A stretch of DNA of 35,720 bases. Source: Clostridia bacterium (GTDB taxonomy: Bacteria; Bacillota; Clostridia; Oscillospirales; Oscillospiraceae). Below the pieces are notes generated by a model that made no database searches, was not told the origin of the DNA, and saw nothing but the letters and a program-made list of their open reading frames with translations. Of the stretch, positions 8,131 through 17,068 are shown one piece after another. The stretch's first letter is position 1; every line of letters begins with the position of its first letter. Both the position numbers and the translations under genes were made by a program. The stretch covers positions 1-35,720 of the forward strand of contig JAGKTU010000011.1 in assembly GCA_021153265.1 (NCBI GenBank), in the 5' to 3' direction.

Positions 8131-9681
8131 TTATCGGTGGAATTTACTTTTGATCAAACTTGTCAGATATCGCCGTTCCTCTTTATTCATCACGACGCAT
8201 CCTGTCAGACATACACCGACTGCCACGAAGATAACGCCCGCGGCGATCAGCCCCAGCCATCCGGTGGGCTTCAGGAACAGCTTCATCAGAAAGCCCCAGC
8301 CGGTAAGAATCACGCAGCACGCCACAGAGGGCGTCAAAACACGGTAAAAACTGGTGGGCTTCAGACCCAGGTATTTGGCAGAGAAAGGCACCACAAACAG
8401 CACATTTTTCAAAAAGCAGCACACCACACTGGCACCGGCAATGGCATACACGCCCAAATCCGTGCAGGATAGCAGGATATACATGAGTCCCACACTGGCA
8501 ACACCGTTGATGACCATGATGATGGAATGTTCCTTGACCTTATTGACCACCGTGAACACACTGAACAGCGGCTGCATACCGGTAAAAAACACCCGGCCGA
8601 AAATGATGATGGCGGACAGCTCGTAAAGCAATTGCTCGTTCTGAGTCGGCTGCCACAGAGAGTAAAACTCCCGGCCATATACCAGCAGGAAACCCAGCGG
8701 CAGCGAGCAGATCACCGAAATGATCTTCGACGACTGATGGATGGTTTTTACCAGATTCTCCTTCTTGTCCTGAGCATAATCCATGATCAGCGAAGGGGTA
8801 AACACATTGGCGATGGTCTCGTTGAGTGTATTGATAAATGCCGGCATGGTATGGGCCACAGAAAGCACGCCCATGGCGTTGGCGCTGACGAACAGATTGC
8901 TGACCAGCAAATCCACGCCGGTAGTCAGCATGTGTCCGATATTGGAAATGGTATTCCAGATGCCGCTGGAGAGCAGTTCCCAAATAGCAGACCAGGAAAA
9001 GTCCTTCCATCTTGCCCGAAGCTTTGGGAACAGGCTGCGTTTATAAATGAACTGCAGTCCATAGCCCACGCAGCCGCTGACCAGCGTGCCGATGCCAAGG
9101 AAGCACACCGAAGGCTCCAGGCACAAGAACAGTCCCAGCAGCAGCGCCGCACGGATAACCGAAGACGTTGCAGTAGTGATGGAATTCAGGTAGAGGCGGT
9201 TTTTGATGAAGGGCGCCGTCGTCCAGACCGTGATCATCGTGGAGATCACAAAGTTGCCGAACAGCAGGGCAAACAGCAGCTTTACATCCCCGAGGATCTG
9301 TGCAGGGATCTGCAGCAGTACTTCCAGCTTCCAGACGCAGATCGCGCTCAGAACGCCAAACACCAGCGCCAGCAGCAAATTGGCAAAAAACAAGGAGGAA
9401 TAATACCGGCGGAATCTGTCATGGTCGTCATTATAATACGCCATCATCAGAAACCGGCTTCCCATGGAGTTCAGCGCCGTTGCCGCAAGGGAGATGTAAT
9501 TGATGAAGTTTTGCGCCAGAGATACAAAGCCGTTGGCTTCCACGCCCAGCGTTTTGACGATGTACGGCGACAGCACAAAGCTGATGGCCGTTCCCACCAG
9601 CATATTGAGGATGCCGGCGGCGATGTTCACCACGGTCTGGCGGCTTCTGGACATCTCCAGATTGATAAAGCGATCAAACAT
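8131..9681 (-). CDS. Wzx-type polysaccharide flippase (MATE/PST superfamily)
   Basis: 516-residue polytopic membrane protein with about 12-14 hydrophobic segments and a short cationic N-terminus (MFDRFINLEMSRSRQ) before the first helix, as in PST exporters. It should flip the undecaprenyl-diphosphate-linked repeat unit to the outer face of the membrane, where the EpsG-like polymerase at 15991 can act. The RBS is AAAGGAAAG before ATG 9681. It is the only flippase in the operon, as expected for one repeat unit. The ABC exporter at 27151 lies outside the operon and is not a better candidate. Confidence 0.9.
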   Translation of the reverse strand: MFDRFINLEMSRSRQTVVNIAAGILNMLVGTAISFVLSPYIVKTLGVEANGFVSLAQNFINYISLAATALNSMGSRFLMMAYYNDDHDRFRRYYSSLFFANLLLALVFGVLSAICVWKLEVLLQIPAQILGDVKLLFALLFGNFVISTMITVWTTAPFIKNRLYLNSITTATSSVIRAALLLGLFLCLEPSVCFLGIGTLVSGCVGYGLQFIYKRSLFPKLRARWKDFSWSAIWELLSSGIWNTISNIGHMLTTGVDLLVSNLFVSANAMGVLSVAHTMPAFINTLNETIANVFTPSLIMDYAQDKKENLVKTIHQSSKIISVICSLPLGFLLVYGREFYSLWQPTQNEQLLYELSAIIIFGRVFFTGMQPLFSVFTVVNKVKEHSIIMVINGVASVGLMYILLSCTDLGVYAIAGASVVCCFLKNVLFVVPFSAKYLGLKPTSFYRVLTPSVACCVILTGWGFLMKLFLKPTGWLGLIAAGVIFVAVGVCLTGCVVMNKEERRYLTSLIKSKFHR

Positions 9682-9694
9682 GCGTAACTTTCCT

Positions 9695-10450
9695 TTATTT
9701 CAGAACATCGTCTAAGTTGACCCGGGGGAAGGCTTCCAGCTTGCCGCCCCGGGTGGCATTGTAGACGGTGAAATTCTTCTTTTTATCGGCAAATTTTCGC
9801 GCGGTCATGTAGGCCACGGTGCTTTCCGCGATCCGGGGCAGGTTCAGACCCTTATTGCTGGCCTTAGAGCCGGCAAAATATTCCTGCACACCCTCATTGA
9901 CCACGGGAATGCCCTTTTCATTTAAGCTGATGGCATAATTGTGGTCGATGCCCAGCAGGTAGACCTCCGAAAAGCCCATGTAGTGGGCAAGCTGGATGGC
10001 GCCGTAGGTCACCGTGAAGCCCTGTCCCAGATAGTGGTGGATATTTTTGCTGAAGTCCGCGTCCTTGGGATAGAAATCCCGGTGGCGCAGGACAAAATGA
10101 TGCATATTCTTCTTATCTGCGTACCGCTCCCGGAACTCAATGGGTAAAAACAGGGCGGAGGGTTCCAGAGTTTCGATGGTGTCGGCATACTTTTCGATCA
10201 GCGTAAAATCCTGATTCATATAATAAGTAGGACGCCACTGGGTACGGGGGTAAATTTCAAAGATCCGGTTGGAGCCGAAGGTCACTTCGTCCTTCAGCTT
10301 GTCCAAGTCCTCCGTGGTCAGGCTGGGGCCGGTGCCGATGATGAAGCAACGCTGTCCCCGGTGAAGACCCCGGAATTTTTTCAGTTCGTCACAAACCGGC
10401 TTATTCAGCAGGTACTGCTTGATGGAATACAGATAGGCGCGCAGATTCAT
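9695..10450 (-). CDS. MptE/sialyltransferase-like protein (DUF115-type)
   Basis: 251 residues from ATG 10450; AAAGGA lies 9 nt upstream, and a GTG 18 nt earlier lacks a good site. The core motif is RCFIIGTGPSL followed by TFGSNRIFEIYP and DFTLIEKY, then GQGFTVTYGAIQLAHYMGFSEVYLLGIDHNY. This GxGPSL plus lGxD pattern is shared by MptE-like proteins and GT42 sialyltransferases, whose donors are CMP-linked keto acid sugars. In an operon that also encodes a KdsB-like CMP-sugar synthetase, the simplest reading is a glycosyltransferase that uses the CMP-ulosonate. The fold assignment rests on motifs only. A kinase-like or modifying role is the main alternative. Confidence 0.7.
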   Translation of the reverse strand: MNLRAYLYSIKQYLLNKPVCDELKKFRGLHRGQRCFIIGTGPSLTTEDLDKLKDEVTFGSNRIFEIYPRTQWRPTYYMNQDFTLIEKYADTIETLEPSALFLPIEFRERYADKKNMHHFVLRHRDFYPKDADFSKNIHHYLGQGFTVTYGAIQLAHYMGFSEVYLLGIDHNYAISLNEKGIPVVNEGVQEYFAGSKASNKGLNLPRIAESTVAYMTARKFADKKKNFTVYNATRGGKLEAFPRVNLDDVLK

Positions 10451-10471
10451 AGGTCTTTTTCCTTTCACGCA

Positions 10472-11494
10472 TCAGTTGCGGCGCAGTTTGAGTCCAAGGG
10501 TGATGGCCGTCAGCAGCAGCCGGTAGTGGCCATTCATGAGGCACCATCGGACAAAGGTCATCATGGCGCTGCCGGAGGCATCCGCATCCCGGCAGATGGC
10601 GGCAAGTGTGCCGTCGGCATCGAATTTGCGGAGCATTTTTGTGCCTTCAGTCACAGAAATGGCGTTGGTTTTCGCCATATTCAGCACCATGGCGTACAGG
10701 GACATCAGTCCCTGACTGCAAAGGGCGGTATGCTGGAGAGCATTCTCGCTGCGGCGGAGCTTCTGCTCGTAAAGTCCCTTGACCCGAGCCCACTCGCCCT
10801 CGGCGTCAAAATTGGCGGTGAGTTTGGCGGTGATGGACTGGGCGTTGACGATGTAATTGTAGATGACATGATCGTCGATGAAGACCCGGCGGCTGCGCTT
10901 CAATACGTCGATGTTGAACAGTTGATCTTCATAGGGTTTCAAAGGTTCGTAAAAACGAATGGCATTTCCCGTGACGATGGAACGCCGAATGATATGCTTC
11001 CACATGAAGCCGTGGAGCATGGCTCTTCCCGGAAGATAGCCAAAAGTTTGGGGAAGCAGAGTATCTTTTACCTGTTCACCCTGATAAAGACCCGGTTCAA
11101 AGGGCAGAAGATTTATTGTTTCCGTATCCGACAGAGTTCGGTAGGCAGTCGCATAAAAATCACAATCGGTATCCCGGATGACCTCCACCGCCCGGTCGTA
11201 GCCGCCGGGCTCCAGAAAATCATCGGAGTCGCAGAAGCCCACGTAGTCGCCGTCGCAGACCTCCAACCCTAAATTCCGGGCGCGGATATAGCCGATATTC
11301 TCCTCCAGCGTATAGACCGTGAAACGGGGGTCTTTTTCCGCGTATTCCCGGCAAATTTCGCCGCAGCGGTCGGGAGAACCGTTGTCGATGAGGAAAAATT
11401 CCAGTTCCGGGGCTTTCTGGGCCATCATGGAGTCCAGCAGCCGGGGCAAGTCCTGCTCGGCCTTATATACCGTTGTGATGATGCTGATCTTCAT
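10472..11494 (-). CDS. GT2 family glycosyltransferase
   Basis: 340-residue cytoplasmic GT-A glycosyltransferase. It opens with MKISIITTVYKAEQDL, has the nucleotide-binding FFLIDNGSPD (about residue 37) and the metal-binding DSDDF (about 92). The C-terminal third is helical and lacks membrane segments, so it is a transferase for repeat-unit assembly and not a processive synthase. It begins 3 nt after the stop of the RfbC-like gene, so the deoxysugar made there is one candidate donor; donor and acceptor are not determinable from sequence. Confidence 0.9.
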   Translation of the reverse strand: MKISIITTVYKAEQDLPRLLDSMMAQKAPELEFFLIDNGSPDRCGEICREYAEKDPRFTVYTLEENIGYIRARNLGLEVCDGDYVGFCDSDDFLEPGGYDRAVEVIRDTDCDFYATAYRTLSDTETINLLPFEPGLYQGEQVKDTLLPQTFGYLPGRAMLHGFMWKHIIRRSIVTGNAIRFYEPLKPYEDQLFNIDVLKRSRRVFIDDHVIYNYIVNAQSITAKLTANFDAEGEWARVKGLYEQKLRRSENALQHTALCSQGLMSLYAMVLNMAKTNAISVTEGTKMLRKFDADGTLAAICRDADASGSAMMTFVRWCLMNGHYRLLLTAITLGLKLRRN

Positions 11495-11497
11495 AGC

Positions 11498-12073
11498 TTA
11501 TTCCTGCCGCATTTTCTGAGTGTATTCCTTGAAAGACATGAGATTCAGGTCTTTTTCGCTGATGATGAGGTTGTCCGTGCCGCCGATGAGCTCCATAGGC
11601 CAATCGATGCCGATGTCGGAATCATTGTACATAATGCCGCTGTCGCCCTCGCCGAAGAAGACCTCAGCGCACTTATAGCTGACCACGCTGTCCTCGATGA
11701 CCAGATAGCCGTGACCGAAGCCCGCAGGCACCAGCAGGCTCAGCATATTTTCACCGGTGAGGTGGAAGCCCAGCCACTTGCCGTAGGTGGCGGAATCGGG
11801 GCGCAGGTCCACGATGACGTCGTAGACATGGCCGCTGACGCAGCGCACCAGCTTGGGCTGCTGCTTGATCAGCTGGAAGTGGGTGGCGCGGATGACGCCC
11901 CGCTTGGAGATGGTGTAGAACACTTCCTTCAGATCGTGGCTGATGCCGTTGGCCCGGAAGGTGTCCACATTGTAGTCCTTGATCAGGCCGCCCCGGTGAT
12001 CCGAGGCGAAAAAGGGCTGGATGGCGTAGGCATCCTTCAGCTCCAGCTCCCGGAATTCAAATTTCTGTACCAT
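11498..12073 (-). CDS. RfbC/RmlC-like 4-keto-sugar 3(5)-epimerase
   Basis: 191-residue cupin sugar epimerase. The catalytic His is in VIRATHFQ, followed by KLVRCVSGHVYDV, VPAGFGHGYLV, a Tyr in VSYKCAEV, and a late DIGIDWP block, all as in dTDP-4-dehydrorhamnose 3,5-epimerases. Here the neighbours make a CDP-sugar (RfbF, RfbG) and no RmlA/B/D is present, so the likely substrate is CDP-4-keto-6-deoxyglucose, epimerised at C3, C5 or both. It is 10 nt from the reductase gene that would complete the pathway. Specificity cannot be assigned by motif. Confidence 0.85.
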   Translation of the reverse strand: MVQKFEFRELELKDAYAIQPFFASDHRGGLIKDYNVDTFRANGISHDLKEVFYTISKRGVIRATHFQLIKQQPKLVRCVSGHVYDVIVDLRPDSATYGKWLGFHLTGENMLSLLVPAGFGHGYLVIEDSVVSYKCAEVFFGEGDSGIMYNDSDIGIDWPMELIGGTDNLIISEKDLNLMSFKEYTQKMRQE

Positions 12074-12083
12074 AAAATCCCTC

Positions 12084-12998
12084 TTATTCGATGGTTTTCA
12101 GCCAATCCATGGTCATTTTCGTGCCTTCCGCGAAGCTGACTTCCGCCCGGAAGCCGCAGTCCTCGGCAGCAGCGGAGGCATTGAAGACGGAAAGGGGCAT
12201 GTTGGTGCCGGTGAAGGGGATGTCGCCGAAAATGGGGGTCTGATCCGGTGCCAGAGCCTGCACCATCTCCAGAATGAACTCCTTTAAGGGCCGGGCGGTG
12301 CCGCTGCCGATCATGTACTCGCAGAAGGGTTTGCCGTTTTTCGCGATCAGATAGAAGGCTCTTGCCACATCGGTGACGTAGACAAAGTCATAATTCTGAG
12401 TGGCGGCGGTGAACTGGAGGGGTTCTGCCTTGATGATCTTGCGGATGGTGGTGTTGACGAATCGGGGGGACAGCTCGCCTGCGCCGTAGGCATTGGTGAT
12501 CATGGGCCAGATCAGATCGATGCCGATGTCCGCGGCCACGGATTTGCACATACAATGGGCGATGTGCTTGCCCATGCCGTAGATATAGCCCATGCCGGGG
12601 CGGCTGCCCTGAGAATGGATGGCGGCCTCCACCTCGTACTCCATGATGCTGCCGGCGCAGACAAAACGGCTGCAGCCCAGCTTTTTGGCGGTCTTCAGGC
12701 AGGCCACGGTGTTCAGGGCGTTGCCCATCTGGAGCTGATAGTCCACCCGGGCAGGGCCGGCGGAGCCTGCCCATGCGAAGTGGATAAAGGTATCGTAGAC
12801 ACCGGCAGGAACGGATGCTTCCAGCGCGGCGGTGTCGGTGATGTCGCAGCAGCGGTAGGTCAGCAGGGGATGGGGCTTGAGCCGGTTGGGGGCAGCGCCC
12901 ATGTCCAGCGCCAGAACAGCCACGCCCTGGGACAGGAAATACTGCGTAGTATAGCTGCCGACGAAACCGTCGGCGCCGGTAATGATCACATTTTGCAT
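12084..12998 (-). CDS. NAD(P)-dependent 4-keto-sugar reductase (extended SDR)
   Basis: 304-residue extended short-chain dehydrogenase. The N-terminal GADGFVGSYTTQYF is the Rossmann GxxGxxG loop, and the catalytic pair is in YIYGMGKH (Tyr and Lys four residues apart). Length and position after RfbF and RfbG point to reduction of the 4-keto group of a CDP-6-deoxyhexos-4-ulose, the terminal step of the branch. The RBS is GAGGTAG before ATG 12998. Alternatives are a CDP-paratose/abequose-synthase-like enzyme, but no RfbH-type 3-dehydrase is present to supply that substrate here. Confidence 0.8.
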   Translation of the reverse strand: MQNVIITGADGFVGSYTTQYFLSQGVAVLALDMGAAPNRLKPHPLLTYRCCDITDTAALEASVPAGVYDTFIHFAWAGSAGPARVDYQLQMGNALNTVACLKTAKKLGCSRFVCAGSIMEYEVEAAIHSQGSRPGMGYIYGMGKHIAHCMCKSVAADIGIDLIWPMITNAYGAGELSPRFVNTTIRKIIKAEPLQFTAATQNYDFVYVTDVARAFYLIAKNGKPFCEYMIGSGTARPLKEFILEMVQALAPDQTPIFGDIPFTGTNMPLSVFNASAAAEDCGFRAEVSFAEGTKMTMDWLKTIE

Positions 12999-13010
12999 AA
13001 AGCTACCTCG

Positions 13011-14072
13011 TTACATCTGTAAGAAATCCCGGATCTGGCTGTCCATACAGCCGGCGATGTCGCCGTCGTCACGCCAGCACTTGCTCCAGACCACCACTTC
13101 CCGGACGGCCTTGTCAAGATCCCACTTAGGCTGCCAGGCGAAAACACTCTTCAGCTTGGAGCAGTCCAGCTTCAGGAAATTGGCCTCGTGGGGGCCTTGG
13201 TAGTCGGTAGTCTGCCACTGCATACCCTCGCCCCAGTGGCGGATGAACAGTTCCACCAGCGCGCCGGTCTGGAAGCAGTCCCGGTCATCGGGGCCTACAT
13301 TATAGTAGCCTGCGTAACGGCCAGGGTCTTCGTACTGCTTGGCGGCGATCATCAGATAGGCCCACAGGGGTTCCAGCACATGCTGGTAAGGACGGGTGGA
13401 ATAGGGGTTGCGAACTACGATTTGTTGGCCCTTCAGCGCGGCGCGGACACAGTCCGGGATGATGCGGTGGTTGGCGAAGTCGCCGCCGCCGATGACGTTG
13501 CCGGCACGGGCGGTGGAGATGGCGGTAAGGTTGTCGGAGAAGAAGCTCTGGCGATAGCTATGGGTCACCAGCTCGGAGCAGGACTTGGAGTTGGAGTAAG
13601 GGTCATAGCCATCCAGCTCGTCCTCCTCCCGGTAACCCCAGACCCATTCCCGGTTGCGGTAGACCTTGTCGGTGGTCACATTCAGGAAGGAACGGCGGCG
13701 GGGATTCAGCCGCAGGCACTCCAAGATGTTCACAGTACCCATGACGTTGGTTTCGTAAGTATAGGAAGGGTTCTCGTAGCTGTCCTGGACGATGGGCTGG
13801 GCTGCCAGATGCAGCACCACATCGGGATCACAAGCATCGAAGGCTGCTTTCAGGGCAGAAAAATCCCGGATATCGCCGATGACGCTGCGCATCTGCTTCT
13901 GCACACCGGACAGGACGAACAGGGAAGGTTCGGTGGGGGGATTTAAGGAGTAGCCGGTGACCTCTGCCCCGGCCAGCAGCAGCATTTTGCACAGCCATGT
14001 ACCCTTAAAACCGGTATGGCCGGTGACGAAGACCCGCTTTCCCCGGTAAAATTCCAGATCAAATTCTCTCAT
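13011..14072 (-). CDS. rfbG: CDP-glucose 4,6-dehydratase
   Basis: 353 residues from ATG 14072, chosen because GGGAG lies 8 nt before it and the protein then begins MREFDLEFYRGKRV as in the family; an ATG two codons upstream (14078) overlaps the RfbF stop and is too near the RBS. It converts CDP-glucose to CDP-4-keto-6-deoxyglucose. VTGHTGFKGTWLC is the NAD-binding loop, followed by LHLAAQPIVQDSY, the TTDKVY segment and YSNSKSCSE with the catalytic Tyr/Lys. It is directly coupled to rfbF. The AAQPIV and NREWVWGYRE segments distinguish it from RmlB and GalE homologues. Confidence 0.93.
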   Translation of the reverse strand: MREFDLEFYRGKRVFVTGHTGFKGTWLCKMLLLAGAEVTGYSLNPPTEPSLFVLSGVQKQMRSVIGDIRDFSALKAAFDACDPDVVLHLAAQPIVQDSYENPSYTYETNVMGTVNILECLRLNPRRRSFLNVTTDKVYRNREWVWGYREEDELDGYDPYSNSKSCSELVTHSYRQSFFSDNLTAISTARAGNVIGGGDFANHRIIPDCVRAALKGQQIVVRNPYSTRPYQHVLEPLWAYLMIAAKQYEDPGRYAGYYNVGPDDRDCFQTGALVELFIRHWGEGMQWQTTDYQGPHEANFLKLDCSKLKSVFAWQPKWDLDKAVREVVVWSKCWRDDGDIAGCMDSQIRDFLQM

Positions 14073-14074
14073 AA

Positions 14075-14851
14075 TCATTTCTCCCAGAGCTTCCAGGGTG
14101 CTTTGCCGCTTTCCCAGAGGGATTCCAGCTTCTGCTTGTCCCGGAGAGTGTCCATGCACTGCCAGAAACCCTCGTGGCAGTAGCACATGAGCTGACCGTC
14201 TTCAGCCAGCCGCTCCATGGGGGCCCGCTCGAACATATCGGCATCACCGTCGATGTAATCCAGCACCTTGGGATCCAGCACCATGAAGCCGCCGTTGATC
14301 CAGCCCACATCGCTCTGGCTCTTCTCCCGGAAGGAGTTGACCTGTCCATTGACCATGTCGATCATGCCGTAGCGGCTCTCGGGACGGATGGCGGTCATGG
14401 TGGCGAATTTGCCGTGGGATTTGTGGAATTCGAGGGTGGCAGGGATATCCACATCCGCCACGCCGTCGCCGTAGGTCATGAAGAAGGGCTCGTCGCCCAA
14501 GTATTTCTTGATCCGCTTTAAGCGGCCGCCGGTCATGGTGTGAAGACCCGTATCCACCACGGTGACCTTCCAGTTCTCCGTGTGGGCATCGTGGATGATC
14601 ATCTGATTACCCTTGGTAAAGTCAAAGGTGATGTCGCTGGTGTGCAGGAAATAGTCGGCAAACCACTGCTTGATCACGTGCTGCTTATAGCCGGCGCAGA
14701 TGATGAACTCATCAAAGCCGTAGCTGGAATAGGTCTTCATAATGTGCCAGAGAATGGGCATATCGCCGATTTCGATCATGGGCTTGGGCTTATACTGGGA
14801 CTCTTCGGAGATCCGGGTGCCGAAGCCACCGGCCAACAATACAACTTTCAT
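14075..14851 (-). CDS. rfbF: Glucose-1-phosphate cytidylyltransferase
   Basis: 258 residues, the family's normal length. It makes CDP-glucose from CTP and glucose-1-phosphate, the first step of CDP-deoxysugar synthesis. MKVVLLAGGFGTRISEES is the nucleotide-binding loop, and KPKPMIEIGDMPILWHIM is diagnostic for RfbF. Further matches are VDTGLHTMTGGRLKRI and MTYGDGVADV. The stop codon lies at the start of rfbG. With the KdsB-like gene this operon encodes two CTP-dependent sugar activations. Confidence 0.95.
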   Translation of the reverse strand: MKVVLLAGGFGTRISEESQYKPKPMIEIGDMPILWHIMKTYSSYGFDEFIICAGYKQHVIKQWFADYFLHTSDITFDFTKGNQMIIHDAHTENWKVTVVDTGLHTMTGGRLKRIKKYLGDEPFFMTYGDGVADVDIPATLEFHKSHGKFATMTAIRPESRYGMIDMVNGQVNSFREKSQSDVGWINGGFMVLDPKVLDYIDGDADMFERAPMERLAEDGQLMCYCHEGFWQCMDTLRDKQKLESLWESGKAPWKLWEK

Positions 14852-14867
14852 GATTTACCTCCCGTTT

Positions 14868-15977
14868 TTACAGCGCATCCAGCATATTTTCCACCGCGGC
14901 AACGGATGCCGCCTTGGAGAAGCTGGGGCCGCGCTTGATGGCCTGTTTTTTATAGTGCGAAAGCAGTTCCGGGTCGGAAAGCATCTGCTTCATGCCCTGA
15001 TAGACGCCTTCTTCGCTGTTCTCCGTGACGATACCGTATTCGTTCTGCTGTCCCAGCAGCTCCTTCGCGCCGGAGCAATTGGTGCTGACCACCGGTACGC
15101 CCAGAATCAGCGCCTCGGTCACCGCCGTGGAGAAGCCCTCCCGACGGGAGGAGCAGACGAACAGGTCGGCTTTGGACACATATTGGTAGGGATTTTGCCG
15201 GAAGCCAAGGAGGTGGAAAGTTTCCTCCACTTTTTCTTCGGCGATCCGCTGCAGCAGGGACTCTTTTTCGTCGCCCTCGCCCAGAATGTAGATGTGATGG
15301 GCAAACCCCTCGTCCAGCAGCCGCTTATGGACCCGCACCAAACGGTCATAGCCCTTTTCCCAGCGGAGTCTGCCTACGGTGAATACATTGATTCCCTCGG
15401 AAAGTGTCAGATCGGCAGGCGTTTCGCTGCCCTGCTCCACGATCCGGTCGGTTTCGTTGGTATTATAGAGCACCTGCGCAGGCTCGGTTAAGTTAAAAAT
15501 GCTTTCGAAGTCCTGTTTTACCGTTTCCGCCACGCAGACGGTGCGGTGGAAACGGCGGTAGCAGCTTTCTGCCTCCCGGAAGGAGCGGAAGCTGTGGGAT
15601 GCGGCTTCTTTTGTATGCTGCTCCACATGGATCCAGCTGACCAGCTTTGTATTCGGGTCCGGGCAGCCGGCTGCGATCCGGGCGGTGGGTCCTTCCAGAT
15701 AGGAGATCACCACGTCGTAGGGTTTCTTCACCACAAGACGATACAGCCACTTTGTCGGCAGCAGTTTCATCACGTGGATATTCCCCCGGAATTGGCGGGG
15801 AAATCCGGGAATGTAGGTGACATGGCTTTGCAGATGCTGCCGGTTGACACCCACGTCAAAGAGGGTCTGAACCGTAACATCATACTTTTCCCGGCTTAAG
15901 TTGTTCGCCAGGTTTACCAGCACCCGCTCCGCACCGCCGCCGCCCAGAGATGGGATCAGGAACAACACTCGTTTCAC
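14868..15977 (-). CDS. GT4 family glycosyltransferase
   Basis: 369-residue GT-B transferase starting at GTG 15977 with GGAGG 8-9 nt upstream. The N-terminus has FLIPSLGGGGAERVLVNLANN, typical of GT4. The C-terminal half has FTVGRLRWEKGYDRL, ILGEGDEKESL, and CSSRREGFSTAVTEALILG with the nucleotide-sugar-binding Glu pair. It probably adds an internal sugar to the lipid-linked repeat unit in the cytoplasm. The linkage is not predictable. Confidence 0.9.
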   Translation of the reverse strand: MKRVLFLIPSLGGGGAERVLVNLANNLSREKYDVTVQTLFDVGVNRQHLQSHVTYIPGFPRQFRGNIHVMKLLPTKWLYRLVVKKPYDVVISYLEGPTARIAAGCPDPNTKLVSWIHVEQHTKEAASHSFRSFREAESCYRRFHRTVCVAETVKQDFESIFNLTEPAQVLYNTNETDRIVEQGSETPADLTLSEGINVFTVGRLRWEKGYDRLVRVHKRLLDEGFAHHIYILGEGDEKESLLQRIAEEKVEETFHLLGFRQNPYQYVSKADLFVCSSRREGFSTAVTEALILGVPVVSTNCSGAKELLGQQNEYGIVTENSEEGVYQGMKQMLSDPELLSHYKKQAIKRGPSFSKAASVAAVENMLDAL

Positions 15978-15990
15978 AGTCTTTCCTCCG

Positions 15991-17064
15991 TCAATACTTC
16001 AGATAGCCCAGCAGCTGGGGCCACATCACATAGCAGCTATACATATGATACGCAAAATAGCAGCCGTAAATGGTGTTTGTAACCAGCCGTCTGTCCCGCA
16101 ATTCGGTAAATGCCTTGACCTCGTAGCACATTAGCAGGATCATATAGGGGGTAAAATAGGTCGCCAGGCGGTAAAAATACAGCACCTTAGACGCAAAGAT
16201 CCAGCACAGCAGATTCAGCAGCGACATATGGAACACAATGTTATACATGGGTTTTCCCCGATTTTCGCCGCCCCGGGTCATCAGCGACAGCAAAATCGGC
16301 GCCGCCGCCACCGCAATACGAATCACATTGACACTGGTATTGCCCTGCAGCAGCATGTCGGCATAGTCCTCACCATAAACCGTGCCGTCCAGCAGTTCCA
16401 CCAGCGCCGCGCCCACGCCACTGTTGAAATACGCATAGGCCAGCAGCGCCAAGCCTGTGATGATCCAGGTAAAGGGTGACCAGGCAGGCTTGTCCGCCAG
16501 AAAATAGATAAATACAAAGATCAGCGCCGACAGATGGATGGTGGACATCAGCGCCACCAACAGCATGTATTTTGCCATTTTCCGCTCTTTCAGCAGGTTC
16601 GGCAGGAAATAGAACAGCACCGCCGCCACCAGACACTGGCGCAGACCGTTCATGGTGTCGATATAGAGTCCCGTGGCAATAAACAGGAAAATGCTCAACT
16701 CCATGTCAGGAGATTGCCGGATAAATCCCCAAAAAAACAGACCCACTGTTATCAAGGACATAATAAAAAGAAATGCCTGAGAGTCCGGGAATATCTGCTT
16801 GATCAAAGCGGATAACACAGCAAAGCCCTTATCTTTGCTGTCCTCAAATTCCTCGCCCCAGAGAAAATTTGCACTCAGCACTTCCGCTGGCTGCAGTGCT
16901 TCATAGCCATGACGATAGGCGCGGGTGTCAATATAGCCATGGCGCAGACCGGCAATGCAGATCATCACGATACAAATCGCCATGACCAGTTCCCAGGACC
17001 GCAGTTTTTTTCCGATCCACACGAGAATGGGGGTCGCAATGGTAAACAGGATCACATAACCCAT
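15991..17064 (-). CDS. EpsG/Wzy-type polysaccharide polymerase
   Basis: 357-residue membrane protein with about nine hydrophobic segments. Early residues carry the EpsG-family RHGYIDTRAYRHGYEAL (Arg, Asp-Thr, Tyr) and then FAVLSALIKQIFPD, also typical. It should polymerise flipped repeat units on the outer membrane face of the Wzx/Wzy pathway. AGGAGA precedes ATG 17064. It is the only polymerase candidate in the operon. Wzy/EpsG proteins diverge quickly, so the call rests on topology plus the DT motif. Confidence 0.85.
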   Translation of the reverse strand: MGYVILFTIATPILVWIGKKLRSWELVMAICIVMICIAGLRHGYIDTRAYRHGYEALQPAEVLSANFLWGEEFEDSKDKGFAVLSALIKQIFPDSQAFLFIMSLITVGLFFWGFIRQSPDMELSIFLFIATGLYIDTMNGLRQCLVAAVLFYFLPNLLKERKMAKYMLLVALMSTIHLSALIFVFIYFLADKPAWSPFTWIITGLALLAYAYFNSGVGAALVELLDGTVYGEDYADMLLQGNTSVNVIRIAVAAAPILLSLMTRGGENRGKPMYNIVFHMSLLNLLCWIFASKVLYFYRLATYFTPYMILLMCYEVKAFTELRDRRLVTNTIYGCYFAYHMYSCYVMWPQLLGYLKY

Positions 17065-17068
17065 ACTT

